A stretch of 64,000 nucleotides of DNA from Bacteroidota bacterium (GTDB lineage Bacteria > Bacteroidota > Bacteroidia > AKYH767-A > OLB10), in contig JADJOA010000014.1 in assembly GCA_016714005.1 (NCBI GenBank), positions 310,001-374,000 of the forward strand. Direction: 5' to 3'. The position numbers were made by a program, and so were the translations under genes. A model generated the notes under the pieces. The model saw only the letters and a list, made by a program, of their open reading frames with translations. It did not search any database and was not told where the DNA came from. This document shows, piece after piece, positions 29,975 to 40,275 of the stretch (position 1 is the first letter of the stretch; each line of letters begins with the position of its first letter).

Positions 29975-31040
29975 GTGAATAAAAAACGAGCATTGGTATG
30001 TGTTTTAAACTGGGGGCTGGGTCATGCCACGAGGTGTATGCCTGTTATTGAACATTTAATGGAGGCCTGGTTTGAGGTTTTTATTGGCAGTGATGGTGCT
30101 GCTCTTACTTTTCTAAAAAGATAATTTGCGACTCATACTTTTTTTGAATTGCCGGGCTACAATATTTCTTACCCTGCAAATGGCAGCATGGCTTTTTCTA
30201 TGTTATTGCAAAGTCCTAAAATAATTTCGGCTATTAAAAGGGAAAATGATGCGGTGAAGAAGATTATGGAGGAAAATGAAATATCATGCATCATCAGCGA
30301 TAACCGATATGGGTGTTATAGTGAGAAAATTAAATCGGTTTTTATAACGCACCAGTTAACCATACAAGCACCTGCAGGAGCACAGTTTATTGTAAATAAA
30401 ATTAATAGTTCGGGGCTTAAAAAGTTTAATGAGATATGGGTGCCAGATGTGGAAGGAGAAAATAATTTGTCGGGAGACTTATCGCATAATCACATTTTAA
30501 AAAGTGTTTATTACACAGGAGTACTTTCGCGGTTTAATAAAATTTCAATAGTAGAAGAAAAAAAATTCAGGTATAAGTTTATGGTTTTGCTTTCCGGGGC
30601 CTGAACCGCAACGTAGTATTCTTGAAAAGGAATTGCTGAAAGAAGCGGAACAAACAGGTGAGGCGATTTTGTTTGTTCGTGGGTTAGTGGAAGATAAAGA
30701 GCATTTAACTTCTTATTTAACCAACATTACATTTAAGAGTTTTTTAAAAGGAGATGAATTAGCAGAAGCGTTTGCAGAAAGCGAAATAGTTGTTTGCCGG
30801 TCGGGTTATTCGACCATTATGGATTTGGCAGCATTAAATAAGAAGGCTGTTTTGATACCTACACCCGGGCAAACAGAACAAGAGTATCTGGCAGATTATT
30901 TTCAGGAGAAAAAAATATTTTTAAAAAATGAACAAGGCAGTTTAAACCTGAAAGAGGCTGCTGATTCCATCTCTTTATATAGCGGTGTTTTTTTAAGAAA
31001 TGATTTTACACACCTTAAGGAAAGAATAAGCAGCCTCTGA
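29975..31040 (+). CDS. MurG-like (GT28) glycosyltransferase (in-frame stop and frameshift)
   Basis: GTG start gives NKKRALVCVLNWGLGHATRC, the GxGHxxR motif of GT28-like transferases. An in-frame TAA at 30122 interrupts; the same frame continues FFELPGYNISYPANGSMA and SCIISDNRYGCYS. An extra G near 30597 (SGPEPQRS) shifts to the final frame, with ILFVRGLVED, EIVVCRSGYSTIMDLAAL and PGQTEQEYLA, the UDP-sugar site. About 355 residues. Probably transfers a sugar from a nucleotide donor at the inner membrane; acceptor unknown. Single gene, divergent from trmB. Confidence 0.72.
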
Positions 31041-31056
31041 AAACTATCAGCACGGT

Positions 31057-31758
31057 TTAATTTCCTCTGTAACTTTTAGTTGTTACAATAATGATTCCGC
31101 CTGTGGCATCTCCAAACATGGCTGGCACACCACCGGTAATGACTGAAACTTGTTCGATGGCAGTGCCGGGTACATCAAAATCTTCGGCATCAACAGGAAT
31201 ACCATCCACAATATATTTTGTTGCTGATGAACGAGAGCCACGAATGAAAATGGGTTTATTGTCATCGGCACTAAATGCGCCAACAGCTTTGGCTGCTAAA
31301 GCTTTAGGATCTTTATCAATGGAATGTTTTAAATCTTCGCCTTGTATGGTTGTTATTTGAGTGATGCCATTGCGGGGTGTTAATGGTTCTCTATATGTGA
31401 AAATCACCGGGCCAGGTAAAATAACGTTGCTGGAATTCATTTCAGCATTTATGGTAACCAGTTCACCGGGTCTTACCAATACATTTGTATAAACCAGCGA
31501 ATCGTAACCCATAAAAGAAAACTTTACGTTATAAGTTCCGGGGTTAACAGGTTTGATTTTATAAAAACCATTTTCATCAGCCTGTGCTCCGTCTAGCGTT
31601 CCTGACTGACTAAAGCCCACTACAACAAAAGGAAGTGCTTCACCTGTTGTTTTGTCTTTAACTGTTCCGCGTATTTCGCCATGCTGTGCAAAGACGTTTG
31701 CTGAGAATAGAATTGTTGCAATAAATGCAAATGCCCTCATTAAATAAGTTCTGTTCAT
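31057..31758 (-). CDS. Carboxypeptidase-regulatory-like plus TonB plug domain protein without barrel
   Basis: Signal peptide, then residues ~25-110 CarboxypepD_reg (GEIRGTVKDKTTGEALPFVV, FYKIKPVNPGTYN), then residues ~125-233 a TonB receptor plug (IRGSRSSATKYIVDGIPVD, EQVSVITGGVPAMFGDATGG). The protein ends with TTKSYRGN at 233 residues, with no beta-barrel frame following, and the next gene converges. So it is a plug-only protein, known in Bacteroidota as stand-alone forms, perhaps surface structural or a periplasmic partner. Divergent from the ECF sigma gene, which suggests shared control. Confidence 0.8.
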   Translation of the reverse strand: MNRTYLMRAFAFIATILFSANVFAQHGEIRGTVKDKTTGEALPFVVVGFSQSGTLDGAQADENGFYKIKPVNPGTYNVKFSFMGYDSLVYTNVLVRPGELVTINAEMNSSNVILPGPVIFTYREPLTPRNGITQITTIQGEDLKHSIDKDPKALAAKAVGAFSADDNKPIFIRGSRSSATKYIVDGIPVDAEDFDVPGTAIEQVSVITGGVPAMFGDATGGIIIVTTKSYRGN

Positions 31759-31905
31759 ACGATTATATTTTATAGTGATACTTAATTGTTTATTGATGGA
31801 TGATGGTTTACTGAAAATTCCATAAATAAATTTTTACTTTATTTTTATGGAATCTAATAATTGATGTATCTAAATCATACAAACAGCAAAAAGTACTAAA
31901 CCCTT

Positions 31906-32495
31906 ATGTGGTTAATCCGCAGTAAAGACAAAAGCACCCTTACTGATGCAGCGTTAATTGAACTGTACCGTTCTAAAAACGATACCAATGCCATTGGCAT
32001 ATTGTTTAACCGGTATTCGCATTTAGTGTATGGTGTGTGTATGAAATATTTAAAAGATGATGACGACTGCAAGGATGCTACCCTGCAGATATTTGAAAAG
32101 TTGTATGATGATTTGAAAAAATATTCGGTGGAGAAATTTTCTTTCTGGCTGCACAGTGTGGCAAGAAACTATTGCCTGATGCAATTACGAAACAAACAGG
32201 CGGCTCTTAAAAAGAAGAAGATTTTAAATACCACATCCAACAGGATGTACAGGAGACAGAACCACCGTTAAGTATAATTAATAATTCAGATATATCCTCC
32301 AAATTAAACGATGCCCTGGCGACACTAAATACGGAACAACGTATTTGCGTAGAGTTGTTTTATCTTAAAAAGAAATGCTACCAGGAAATTGCAGAGCTTA
32401 CAAACTTTGATATGAAACAGGTAAAGAGTTATATACAAAACGGCAAGAGGAATTTGAAAATATATTTAGAGAAGCACATTCATGAACAACACTGA
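31906..32495 (+). CDS. ECF-type RNA polymerase sigma factor (one frameshift)
   Basis: Region 2 is visible in residues ~25-75 (LFNRYSHLVYGVCMKYLKD, DATLQIFEKLYDDL). The frame breaks near 32215 in a Lys-rich AAA/AAG stretch and continues with NDALATLNTEQRICVELFYL and YQEIAELTNFDMKQVKSYIQ, which is region 4 with its HTH. Total ~196 residues, normal for ECF factors. The stop at 32495 overlaps the start of the anti-sigma-like gene (32482) by 14 nt, so they are translationally coupled. It directs RNA polymerase to a specific regulon, unknown here. Confidence 0.85.
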
Positions 32496-33819
32496 TACAT
32501 ATAAAATATTTAACGAAAGCAATTGCATTCACCAGGAGGTGTTGTGGGCTTATAAGTCTAACACACTTACCGATGCGCAAAAGCTGGAAGTAGAGCAACA
32601 CCTCGTTGACTGCGAATTATGCAGCGATGCTCTAGAGGGTTTTGCACTGATGGCAACAACAATCGGAATGAACGAGGCAGTTGAGGAAGTAAAAAATCTT
32701 ACAGAAAAGAAAGCTATTCCCGTAAAACAAATTTCTGGTAGAAATACATGGCTTGCCGCTGCATCTATTGCGGGGTTACTTTTATTTGGTGCCATTGCGT
32801 TTAACTTACTTAATGAAAAAACAGAAGAACAAAAAGTAGCACAAAAAGTATCGTTACCTCCACAGGAGCCTGAACAAAACCTGAGAGCTGCATCATCAGC
32901 ACCCGCTGTAAATTCTGATCAGCGGTTTCAGGCAAGTGTAACGGATTCTGCTATTGTTACCAATTCTTTATCAAGAGAAGCAAGCCAATCTCAAATGGAA
33001 AAACCTGCATTGGAAGAAAAGGCTATAGAGCAAGTTACAACTAAAGCGGAAACCGAATCAGTTGTATATACAGATGCAAGTGCAAGTGATGAAGCGGCAT
33101 CACAAATAGAAGCGCCTGTTTTAAATGAAGTAAGTAGTGCTGCGGGAGCAGTAAGCAAAAGAAATGAAGCTGTATTAGTAAAGCCACAGGCATCGTTACC
33201 CAGCAACAGGGTTGATAATAACGCAGCCAATAATTCTAATAACTGGTTGTTTAATAAATCGGAAGATAAGGAAGAAAGAAAACTTGCTTTACGAAGTGAA
33301 GGTGTTATTAATGTGGAAGGACTTCGCGTGTATGATTATACGAATGAGTATTCTTCAAAATTCAAATCGCAGGAAATGGATAATGATGGTGTTTCAGCAC
33401 AATTCAAAGATGCGGAAGAGAAGAAAAGTGCAAAGTCAGCAAGAGCAAAAGAAAAAGTTGCTCTTACTTACAGTGATGCACTTGCAAATGGCTTGCGCAA
33501 TTTCAAGAACAAGAAATATGATGAGGCGCTTGCGTATTTTGAAATGATTAAAGCCAAACATCCCGAAAATGCAAATGCCATTTTTTACAGCGCCTTGTGT
33601 TACGAGGAAAAAAGTGAATACGACAAAGCGTTATCACAGTTTTTTATACTTGACCGCACCGGTAATAAAACTTTTGACCAGGAAACAGAATGGCATCGAG
33701 CACTTATAAGTGAAAAGAAAGGTGATATAGCAGAAGCAAAAAATGCGTACGCTAAAATTGCGGCTACTAATGGCTTTTATAAAGACCAGGCATTAGATAA
33801 ATTAAGAACCCTGAAATAA
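32482..33819 (+). CDS. Zinc-finger anti-sigma factor with C-terminal TPR, 445 aa
   Basis: Residues ~12-55 hold a zf-HC2-like site (HQEVLWAY ... HLVDCELCSDALEG), the zinc-dependent anti-sigma domain. One membrane segment follows at ~93-112 (AAASIAGLLLFGAIAFNLL). The periplasmic part is a long low-complexity Ser/Ala/Glu/Val linker. The last ~110 residues are TPR repeats (ALAYFEMIKAKHPENANAIF, ALSQFFILDRTGNKTF). It overlaps the sigma factor gene and probably holds it at the inner membrane until a periplasmic signal. The TPR tail suggests protein-partner sensing. Confidence 0.82.
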   Translation: MNNTDTYKIFNESNCIHQEVLWAYKSNTLTDAQKLEVEQHLVDCELCSDALEGFALMATTIGMNEAVEEVKNLTEKKAIPVKQISGRNTWLAAASIAGLLLFGAIAFNLLNEKTEEQKVAQKVSLPPQEPEQNLRAASSAPAVNSDQRFQASVTDSAIVTNSLSREASQSQMEKPALEEKAIEQVTTKAETESVVYTDASASDEAASQIEAPVLNEVSSAAGAVSKRNEAVLVKPQASLPSNRVDNNAANNSNNWLFNKSEDKEERKLALRSEGVINVEGLRVYDYTNEYSSKFKSQEMDNDGVSAQFKDAEEKKSAKSARAKEKVALTYSDALANGLRNFKNKKYDEALAYFEMIKAKHPENANAIFYSALCYEEKSEYDKALSQFFILDRTGNKTFDQETEWHRALISEKKGDIAEAKNAYAKIAATNGFYKDQALDKLRTLK

Positions 33820-34064
33820 TGTTGCGCATAGTTTTATGTTTTGCCTTTGCTTTGTTTCAATGGCAAAACTTAAGTGCTCAACAACGTAACAGAGAAAAGA
33901 AAATTTTGAGGTAAGCAACGTAAAAAAGCCAGAGTCCTTTATTTCCAAAGCCTTATTTTCAACTTACAGCAACTAATATAATTAAGGAATACAAGTACGA
34001 AGCCATCAGTTGGTATGATGCTCAAGAACTCCCCGAGGAAATTTTAAGAGATATAGCGCATTAG
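33819..34064 (+). pseudogene. Broken small exported protein, third gene of the sigma operon
   Basis: ATG at 33819 overlaps the anti-sigma stop (TAATG). It encodes MLRIVLCFAFALFQWQNLSAQ, a signal peptide, then stops at 33914. Shifted frames downstream read FEVSNVKKPESFISKALFS and YKYEAISWYDAQELPEEILRDIAH, which look like coding remnants. Probably one small periplasmic protein broken by at least two indels. Function unknown; it may be part of the sigma/anti-sigma signalling unit. Confidence 0.5.
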
Positions 34065-34226
34065 GAAACGATTGTTAGCCAATTTTCCGAAAATGGTTAC
34101 TGATATGTTTAACTCAAATTGTTTTTGTTACAAGAATTAGTTCAGGTTTTATTTAAATAAAACTAGCCCCCACTATTCTTTTTTAAAATCCTGCATAATA
34201 CTTTAGTGGTTCAAAATCTATCTATC

Positions 34227-36446
34227 ATGAACAAAAAAACTAACATCTATCTCCTGATTTCAGCACTTATAGTGTGCTTCAATTCAAAATTAAGTGCCTC
34301 GCACATTTTTGCCACCAACATTACCTGCACCTATGCAGGTACGCCTAACACCTACAACATTTCGTTTAAATTGTACAGAGATTGTTCAGGAATTTCTGCA
34401 CCAGCAACCGTTCCTCTGTGCTACTCATCTGCATCACTTGCCACAAGCAATACAGTAACTCTAAACCCAATTGCGGGTACTGGACAGGAAGTAACCTTAG
34501 CTCCATGTTATCAGCCGGGAACATCAAGTTCGTGCAGCGGAGGTAATACAGTAGGAATACAAGAGTATGTTTACGAAGGTATATTGGTGTTACCTGCTGC
34601 TGCTGCAGATTGGGTTGTTTCTTACAGTGATTGTTGCAGGGCAAATAACGTAACCAATCTTGCCTCAGGGTATGCGCATCTTTACACCACTTTAGACAAC
34701 CTTAATTTTCCTACCAACAGCACTCCTCAATTTAACTTTCCGGCATGGGCTCAATATTGTATAAACACTCCTTCGTCTCATTCATTTTCGGCTACGGATA
34801 TTGATGGCGATGTGCTGGTATATACCTTGGATAACTGTCTTGCCAGTAGCGGCTGCCCTGCAATTAATGCTATTGAACCATACCTTACTCCCTACACTGT
34901 TTCTACCCCATTTTCCTCTTCCGCTCCTATTAACCTCAACAGCTCTACCGGTGAAATGACGTTTAATCCAGACATTTTGCAATATGCAACAGTAGCGGTA
35001 AACATAAGCGAGTACAGAAACGGGCAATTAGTGAGTGTAACACACAGAGAAGATTTAATTGCTTCAATTATTGGAGTTATAGGAACCGACACTATTTCGG
35101 GAAAAGCTTTTCATGATATAAACGCTAACACGGTTTATGATGCAGGAGAACCGGGCATGAATGGACACATTATTGAAATAACACCGGGTCCGTATTACTA
35201 TTCAACCAATATTAATGGCGATTATGATGCACTTGTACCTATTAATAATTATAACATAACCGTACACACCAATTATCCTTTCTATTACCCTGCTGTAATG
35301 AATCATACTGCAAATTTTACATCCTTTGGGCAATCGGATGCTGGAAACAATTTTGCTTTTAGCGTATTGGGAAATGTGCAAGACCTGCGTGTTTCATTAG
35401 CCGGAGGTAATGTAAGACCAAATACGTCATCAAACATTTATGTTTCTGCAACCAATATGGGAGTAACGGTTAACAACGCCATAGTTAACCTTACTTTAGA
35501 TCCCTCCTATACATACAATAGTGCAACCCCCACACCCGCATCGGTTGTTGGGAATACCATAAGCTGGAATATTCCTTCCATTCAAATATTACAGTCTCAA
35601 AACTTTACCGTTAATGTTTCAACAGGTAATTTGCCACTATGGACTGTGTTAAATTCATCGGCAGAAATACTTCCTGTTGCCGGAGACACTGTACCTGATG
35701 ACAACATAGATTCTCTTGCTCAAATTGTTGTAAATAGTTTTGACCCAAACAGAAAAAATGTGTTTCCTGATGATTGGATAACAACCACACAAATTGATAA
35801 CGGATTGTATTTAGAATATACCGTACTGTTTCAGAACATTGGAAACGCTCCGGCTATAGATGTGGTTATTTTAGATACACTTGATCCCTACTTTAACATC
35901 CCTACTTTTGAAATACTTAGTGCAAGCCATCCTTTTTCATGGCAAATGACAGGGCAGGGTGCCATTACTTATACCTTTCATAACATTATGCTACCCGATA
36001 GCGCAAGTAATGAACCGGCAAGCCATGGATATGTTAAGTATCGTGTAAGACCACAAAATAACTTATTTCAAAATCAGAAAATTGTAAACATTGCCTATAT
36101 TTACTTTGACAACAATCCGCCAATAGTTACTAATTACACCTCTACGCATGTGTATCACTTTACGGGTATAAATGATTTAAAGCGCGATGATGCTTTTGCA
36201 CTTTATCCTAATCCGGCTAATTCAAACGTGTCTGTTATTTTGCAAAATGATTTAGCACCAAACGCAAGGCAAACCATGTTGGTTAAGATTAATGATGTAT
36301 TTGGAAAAGAAATTTTAAGCAAACAATTTTTACCGGACACAAGAAAGCAGATAACAATAAACACCGAGCACATACCTGCAGGAATTTATTTTGTAAGCAT
36401 ACAAGGCAACAATAAAAATTATGTAAAGAAATTAGTGATTGAGTAA
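34227..36446 (+). CDS. T9SS-secreted surface protein with DUF7619-like domain, 739 aa
   Basis: The frame opens at 34206, but MNKKTNIYLLISALIVCFNS at 34227 is a proper signal peptide, so it is preferred. The mature N-terminus ASHIFATNITCTYAGTPNTY with LYRDCSG and SYSDCCRANNV belongs to a widespread Bacteroidota cargo family. A SdrD-like B domain follows (ISGKAFHDINANTVYDAGEPG). Then there is the DPNRKNV...EYTVLFQNIGNAPA domain (DUF7619/conserved repeat type, with VNIAYIYFDNNPPI). A T9SS type A sorting signal ends the protein (LYPNPANSNVSVIL, GIYFVSIQG). Exposed on the cell surface. Monocistronic with a terminator after it. Confidence 0.85.
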   Translation: MNKKTNIYLLISALIVCFNSKLSASHIFATNITCTYAGTPNTYNISFKLYRDCSGISAPATVPLCYSSASLATSNTVTLNPIAGTGQEVTLAPCYQPGTSSSCSGGNTVGIQEYVYEGILVLPAAAADWVVSYSDCCRANNVTNLASGYAHLYTTLDNLNFPTNSTPQFNFPAWAQYCINTPSSHSFSATDIDGDVLVYTLDNCLASSGCPAINAIEPYLTPYTVSTPFSSSAPINLNSSTGEMTFNPDILQYATVAVNISEYRNGQLVSVTHREDLIASIIGVIGTDTISGKAFHDINANTVYDAGEPGMNGHIIEITPGPYYYSTNINGDYDALVPINNYNITVHTNYPFYYPAVMNHTANFTSFGQSDAGNNFAFSVLGNVQDLRVSLAGGNVRPNTSSNIYVSATNMGVTVNNAIVNLTLDPSYTYNSATPTPASVVGNTISWNIPSIQILQSQNFTVNVSTGNLPLWTVLNSSAEILPVAGDTVPDDNIDSLAQIVVNSFDPNRKNVFPDDWITTTQIDNGLYLEYTVLFQNIGNAPAIDVVILDTLDPYFNIPTFEILSASHPFSWQMTGQGAITYTFHNIMLPDSASNEPASHGYVKYRVRPQNNLFQNQKIVNIAYIYFDNNPPIVTNYTSTHVYHFTGINDLKRDDAFALYPNPANSNVSVILQNDLAPNARQTMLVKINDVFGKEILSKQFLPDTRKQITINTEHIPAGIYFVSIQGNNKNYVKKLVIE

Positions 36447-36456
36447 AACATATTTA

Positions 36457-36503
36457 TTCAAACAAAGAAGCAACGAAATAAATTCGTTGCTTCTTTGTTT
36501 GAA
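36457..36503. terminator. Bidirectional terminator between the T9SS gene and glyS
   Basis: A perfect 21-bp stem, 36457-36477 with 36483-36503 (core AAACAAAGAAGCAACGAA), has a 5-nt loop ATAAA. It sits in the 73-bp gap between two converging genes. The T-run after it is short (ATTTTC), so it may be less efficient than the one at 4951. Confidence 0.88.
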
Positions 36504-36519
36504 ATTTTCATGACACTAA

Positions 36520-38055
36520 CTATAGCTTAAGCAATGTTTTAAGATTTGTATTTGAATCCATAAATGATGATAAAGATTCAACAAAAACTCTTTGTTGCTT
36601 CATGCTATCACGTTCTCTGATAGTAACAGTATTATCCTGTAAACTCTGATGATCAACGGTAATGCAATAAGGGGTACCAATAGCATCTTGCCTTCTGTAC
36701 CTTTTCCCTATCGAGTCTTTTGCATCGTACTGGCAATAAAAATCAAACTTAAGGTTGTCTATGATTTTTCGAGCCATTTCTGGTAAGCCATCCTTATTTA
36801 AGTGGGGTAATATGGCGCATTTATATGGAGCTAACGGAGGCGGTATGCGCAGCACGACACGTTCTTCGCCATTTTCTAATTTTTCTTCGGTGTATGCCTG
36901 CGACAGCATGGCAAGAAACATGCGGTCTAAGCCAATAGATGTTTCTATTACATAGGGTACATAACTTTGGTTTTCTTCCGTATCAAAGTATTGCAGTTTT
37001 TTTCCGGAGTGTTGCTCATGGCTTTTTAAATCAAAATCAGTGCGGGAGTGTATTCCCTCTAATTCTTTAAAGCCAAACGGGAAATTAAATTCAATATCAC
37101 ATGCAGCATTGGCATAGTGCGCCAGTTTAATATGATCGTGAAAACGATATTGTGTTTGCGGAAAGCCCAATGACTGATGCCATTTCATGCGTGTTTCTTT
37201 CCAGTGGTCGTACCACTGCATTTCTGTGCCGGGCTTTACAAAAAACTGCATTTCCATTTGTTCGAACTCGCGCATACGGAAAATAAATTGCCGTGCTACA
37301 ATTTCGTTCCTGAATGCTTTGCCCGTTTGCGCAATGCCAAAAGGAATTTTCATGCGCCCGGTTTTATATACGTTTAAAAAGTTTACAAAAATGCCTTGTG
37401 CTGTTTCAGGTCTTAAGTAAATGGTTGATGCTTCTTCGCTTACACTGCCTAATTGTGTTGCAAACATTAAATTGAACTGGCGTACATCTGTCCAGTTGCG
37501 GGTGCCGCTTATGGGGCAAACAATTTCAAGATCAATGATAATTTGCTTTACATCCGCCAAATCATTTTTCTCCAGAGCAGTTTTAAAACGTGTATTTATT
37601 TCATCAATTTTTTTTTGATACTCCACCACACGCGCATTGGTGCCGCGAAACATTGTTTCATCAAAGTTTTCGAAACGCTTTGCCGCTTTCTCTACCTCTT
37701 TATTAATCTTTCCTTCAATTTTTGCAATGTAGTCTTCAATCAATACATCGGCACGATAACGTTTTTTGGAATCCTTGTTATCAATAAGCGGATCGTTAAA
37801 AGCATCAACATGCCCCGATGCTTTCCAAGTAGTAGGGTGCATAAATATGGAAGCGTCTATCCCAACAATATTTTCGTGCATTTGCACCATGCTCTTCCAC
37901 CAATACTCGCGTATGTTGTTTTTTAATAATGCGCCTAACTGACCATAATCATATACTGCACTTAAGCCATCATAAATTTCGGACGACTGAAAAATAAATC
38001 CGTATTCTTTAGAGTGAGAAATAATGTTTTTAAATAAATCTTCGGTATTTGCCAT
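36520..38055 (-). CDS. glyS: Glycine--tRNA ligase, dimeric class II
   Basis: 511 residues of the homodimeric (alpha2) glycyl-tRNA synthetase. Visible: the N-terminal motif 1 region (YGFIFQSSEIYDGL, YDYGQLGALLKNNI), PTTWKASGHVDAFND, motif 2 (FRNEIVARQFIFRMREFEQ), the glycine-specific RPETAQGIF, and motif 3 (PYVIETSIGLDRMFLAML). The C-terminal anticodon domain is PPPLAPYKCAILP. It charges tRNA-Gly. Single intact gene, terminating at a shared hairpin. Gene naming in this clade varies (glyS, glyQS). Confidence 0.95.
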   Translation of the reverse strand: MANTEDLFKNIISHSKEYGFIFQSSEIYDGLSAVYDYGQLGALLKNNIREYWWKSMVQMHENIVGIDASIFMHPTTWKASGHVDAFNDPLIDNKDSKKRYRADVLIEDYIAKIEGKINKEVEKAAKRFENFDETMFRGTNARVVEYQKKIDEINTRFKTALEKNDLADVKQIIIDLEIVCPISGTRNWTDVRQFNLMFATQLGSVSEEASTIYLRPETAQGIFVNFLNVYKTGRMKIPFGIAQTGKAFRNEIVARQFIFRMREFEQMEMQFFVKPGTEMQWYDHWKETRMKWHQSLGFPQTQYRFHDHIKLAHYANAACDIEFNFPFGFKELEGIHSRTDFDLKSHEQHSGKKLQYFDTEENQSYVPYVIETSIGLDRMFLAMLSQAYTEEKLENGEERVVLRIPPPLAPYKCAILPHLNKDGLPEMARKIIDNLKFDFYCQYDAKDSIGKRYRRQDAIGTPYCITVDHQSLQDNTVTIRERDSMKQQRVFVESLSSFMDSNTNLKTLLKL

Positions 38056-38249
38056 AGGGGTGCGAAAGTAAAATAAATGAACAATTTTTAAGAGTGGGAC
38101 AGGGTAATAGCAGGCATTTAATTATTTTGGTATTGGTGAGAGAAAAAAACGATTTAAGGTTTTAATCCGAGTGCAATTTTTTAATTTTTACATCTGATTT
38201 TTTACCTAACCATCAAATCATTTACTTTTACCTCCCAAAATTAAAATAC

Positions 38250-39347
38250 ATGACACAAGATTATTTTCTGCCGTTAAATGTCACTGACCATATTGAATTG
38301 TACGTAGGCAATGCAAAACAATCAGCTTATTACTATCAAAGCGCATGGGGCTACCAACTTGTAGCTTACTCAGGACCTGAAACAGGAGCACGTGACCGAG
38401 CATCGTATGTCTTGCAGCAAGGCAAAATAAGAATGGTGCTGACATCAAGCATGTTGCCCGATACGGAAATAAGCAGGCATGTGCAACAACATGGCGATGG
38501 TGTAAAAGTACTTGCCCTTTGGGTTGATGATGCCGAAAAATCTTTTTATGAAACAATGTCTCGCGGTGCAAAAGCACACACGCAACCCACTACTTTAACT
38601 GACGAATTTGGTGAGGTAAAAATTTCCGCCATACATACCTATGGCGAAACCATTCATAAATTCGTAGAGCGCAAGTCTTATAAGGGTCCTTTTATGCCCG
38701 GATATAAACCGGCATCTAGCACCATAAAAGTGAAACCCGTTGGCTTAAAACATATAGACCATTGTGTAGGTAATGTTGAATTGGGTAGAATGAATGAGTG
38801 GGTGAAATTTTACGAAGACGTGATGGGCTTTAAGTTGCTTATAACTTTTGATGATAAAGATATTTCTACCGAATACTCGGCATTGATGAGTAAGGTAGTG
38901 AGCAATGGAAATGGCTATGTAAAATTCCCAATTAATGAGCCTGCTGATGGAAAACGCAAATCACAAATAGAAGAGTACATTGAATTTTATAAAGGTGCCG
39001 GAGTACAACACGTAGCCATTGCAACCGATGATATTTTAAGCACCGTTGCCGAATTGCGCGAACGTGGTGTAGAATTTTTAAAAGTACCCGATACCTATTA
39101 CGATGAAGTATGGAGCCGTGTTGGAAAAATTAATGAGGATGTAAACAAAGTAAAAGCACTAAACATTTTAGTTGACCGCGATGACGAAGGCTATCTCTTG
39201 CAATTATTTACCAAGCCCGTACAGGACAGACCCACCGTATTTTTTGAAATTATACAACGCGCGGGAGCTACCTCTTTTGGTAAAGGAAACTTTAAAGCAT
39301 TGTTTGAAGCTATTGAAAGAGAGCAGGCGCTGAGAGGGAATTTGTAG
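38250..39347 (+). CDS. hppD: 4-hydroxyphenylpyruvate dioxygenase
   Basis: Converts 4-hydroxyphenylpyruvate to homogentisate in tyrosine catabolism. Two vicinal-oxygen-chelate halves are visible. The Fe(II) ligands correspond to His171 (HIDHCVGNV), His254 (GVQHVAIATDD) and Glu333 (VFFEIIQR). The C-terminal RAGATSFGKGNFKALFEAIE is family-specific. 365 residues, normal. No homogentisate dioxygenase or other tyrosine-pathway gene is adjacent, so the pathway must be completed elsewhere. Confidence 0.95.
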   Translation: MTQDYFLPLNVTDHIELYVGNAKQSAYYYQSAWGYQLVAYSGPETGARDRASYVLQQGKIRMVLTSSMLPDTEISRHVQQHGDGVKVLALWVDDAEKSFYETMSRGAKAHTQPTTLTDEFGEVKISAIHTYGETIHKFVERKSYKGPFMPGYKPASSTIKVKPVGLKHIDHCVGNVELGRMNEWVKFYEDVMGFKLLITFDDKDISTEYSALMSKVVSNGNGYVKFPINEPADGKRKSQIEEYIEFYKGAGVQHVAIATDDILSTVAELRERGVEFLKVPDTYYDEVWSRVGKINEDVNKVKALNILVDRDDEGYLLQLFTKPVQDRPTVFFEIIQRAGATSFGKGNFKALFEAIEREQALRGNL

Positions 39348-39423
39348 TAGCTGAGTTTTGGGGATTGAAATTTTAAGGGAACTTAGCAGATTAAATAATT
39401 ATAGAAACCTTCTGAAATTAGAA

Positions 39424-40116
39424 ATGAAGTATTATTTTGTTTTTACAATTTTCGTCTTTTGCTCTACCCTTAGTTTCGGGCAACAAATTTCAACTTATTC
39501 AGATTGGGTTAATGCAGCCAAGACTGATATTAGGTTGCTGCCAATGTACGGACAAGAAAAGAAATCTAAATCACAGATTAAGGCTGACAATGAGTTAATA
39601 AAACAAATCTTAAAGGAACACCGAACACATCACGAAGGTTCTGAACACTTAATAAAACTGGGGTTTCATTATTTATTCAAAGGAGATTTAAAAACGGCCA
39701 TGTATAGATTTAATCAGTCATGGCTTCTAGATTCAACCAATGCAAATACATTTTGGGGATTGGGTGGAGTTTATTTTTATCTATCTGCATATGATGAATC
39801 ATTGAAAATGTATAAGTTGGGATTGGAGTTGGATTCATTAAACACAAATTTGCTTACCGACATAGGTGCAATCTATCTTACAATGTATAATGCTGATAAC
39901 ACAAAAAATGAATTATTGAAAGAAGCAATTTTGTATTTAAAAAAATCTTATCAGCTCAACCCTAATTATAGCAGCACAGTTTATAAGATGATTATTGCTT
40001 CTTTATATGATGGAGATTGTGAAATGGCAAAAAAATATTTTGACGAATGCAGCAAACTTGAGCGAAATCCAATAACTGAAGAATTTAAAAACAATTTTAG
40101 AACAAAGTGCCATTAG
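39424..40116 (+). CDS. Exported TPR-repeat protein, 230 aa
   Basis: ATG 39424 gives MKYYFVFTIFVFCSTLSFGQ, a clear signal peptide, so it is chosen over the open frame from 39358. Residues ~85-210 contain three or four TPR-like helices (GDLKTAMYRFNQSWLLDSTN, AYDESLKMYKLGLELDSLN, AILYLKKSYQLNPNYS). Periplasmic or outer-membrane-associated protein of unknown partner. Single gene; a small gap separates it from the next lipoprotein-like gene. Confidence 0.65.
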   Translation: MKYYFVFTIFVFCSTLSFGQQISTYSDWVNAAKTDIRLLPMYGQEKKSKSQIKADNELIKQILKEHRTHHEGSEHLIKLGFHYLFKGDLKTAMYRFNQSWLLDSTNANTFWGLGGVYFYLSAYDESLKMYKLGLELDSLNTNLLTDIGAIYLTMYNADNTKNELLKEAILYLKKSYQLNPNYSSTVYKMIIASLYDGDCEMAKKYFDECSKLERNPITEEFKNNFRTKCH

Positions 40117-40275
40117 GAATTTGTAAGCCTAAGCATAGCATATGGTTTCTATCAAGTTTTTCAACAAATTTGAAGAGAGCATCTAAGTTGAAGCTAAGAA
40201 AATGTGGAAACTGTAATTTAGTTACTCCATATAACAATCTACTTAGCAAAAACTGAATTTTTAATTCCATTAATC

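Noticed and set aside
34206..34227. Upstream start of the T9SS gene at 34206
   Set aside because: It adds a non-signal leader before a perfect signal peptide at 34227.
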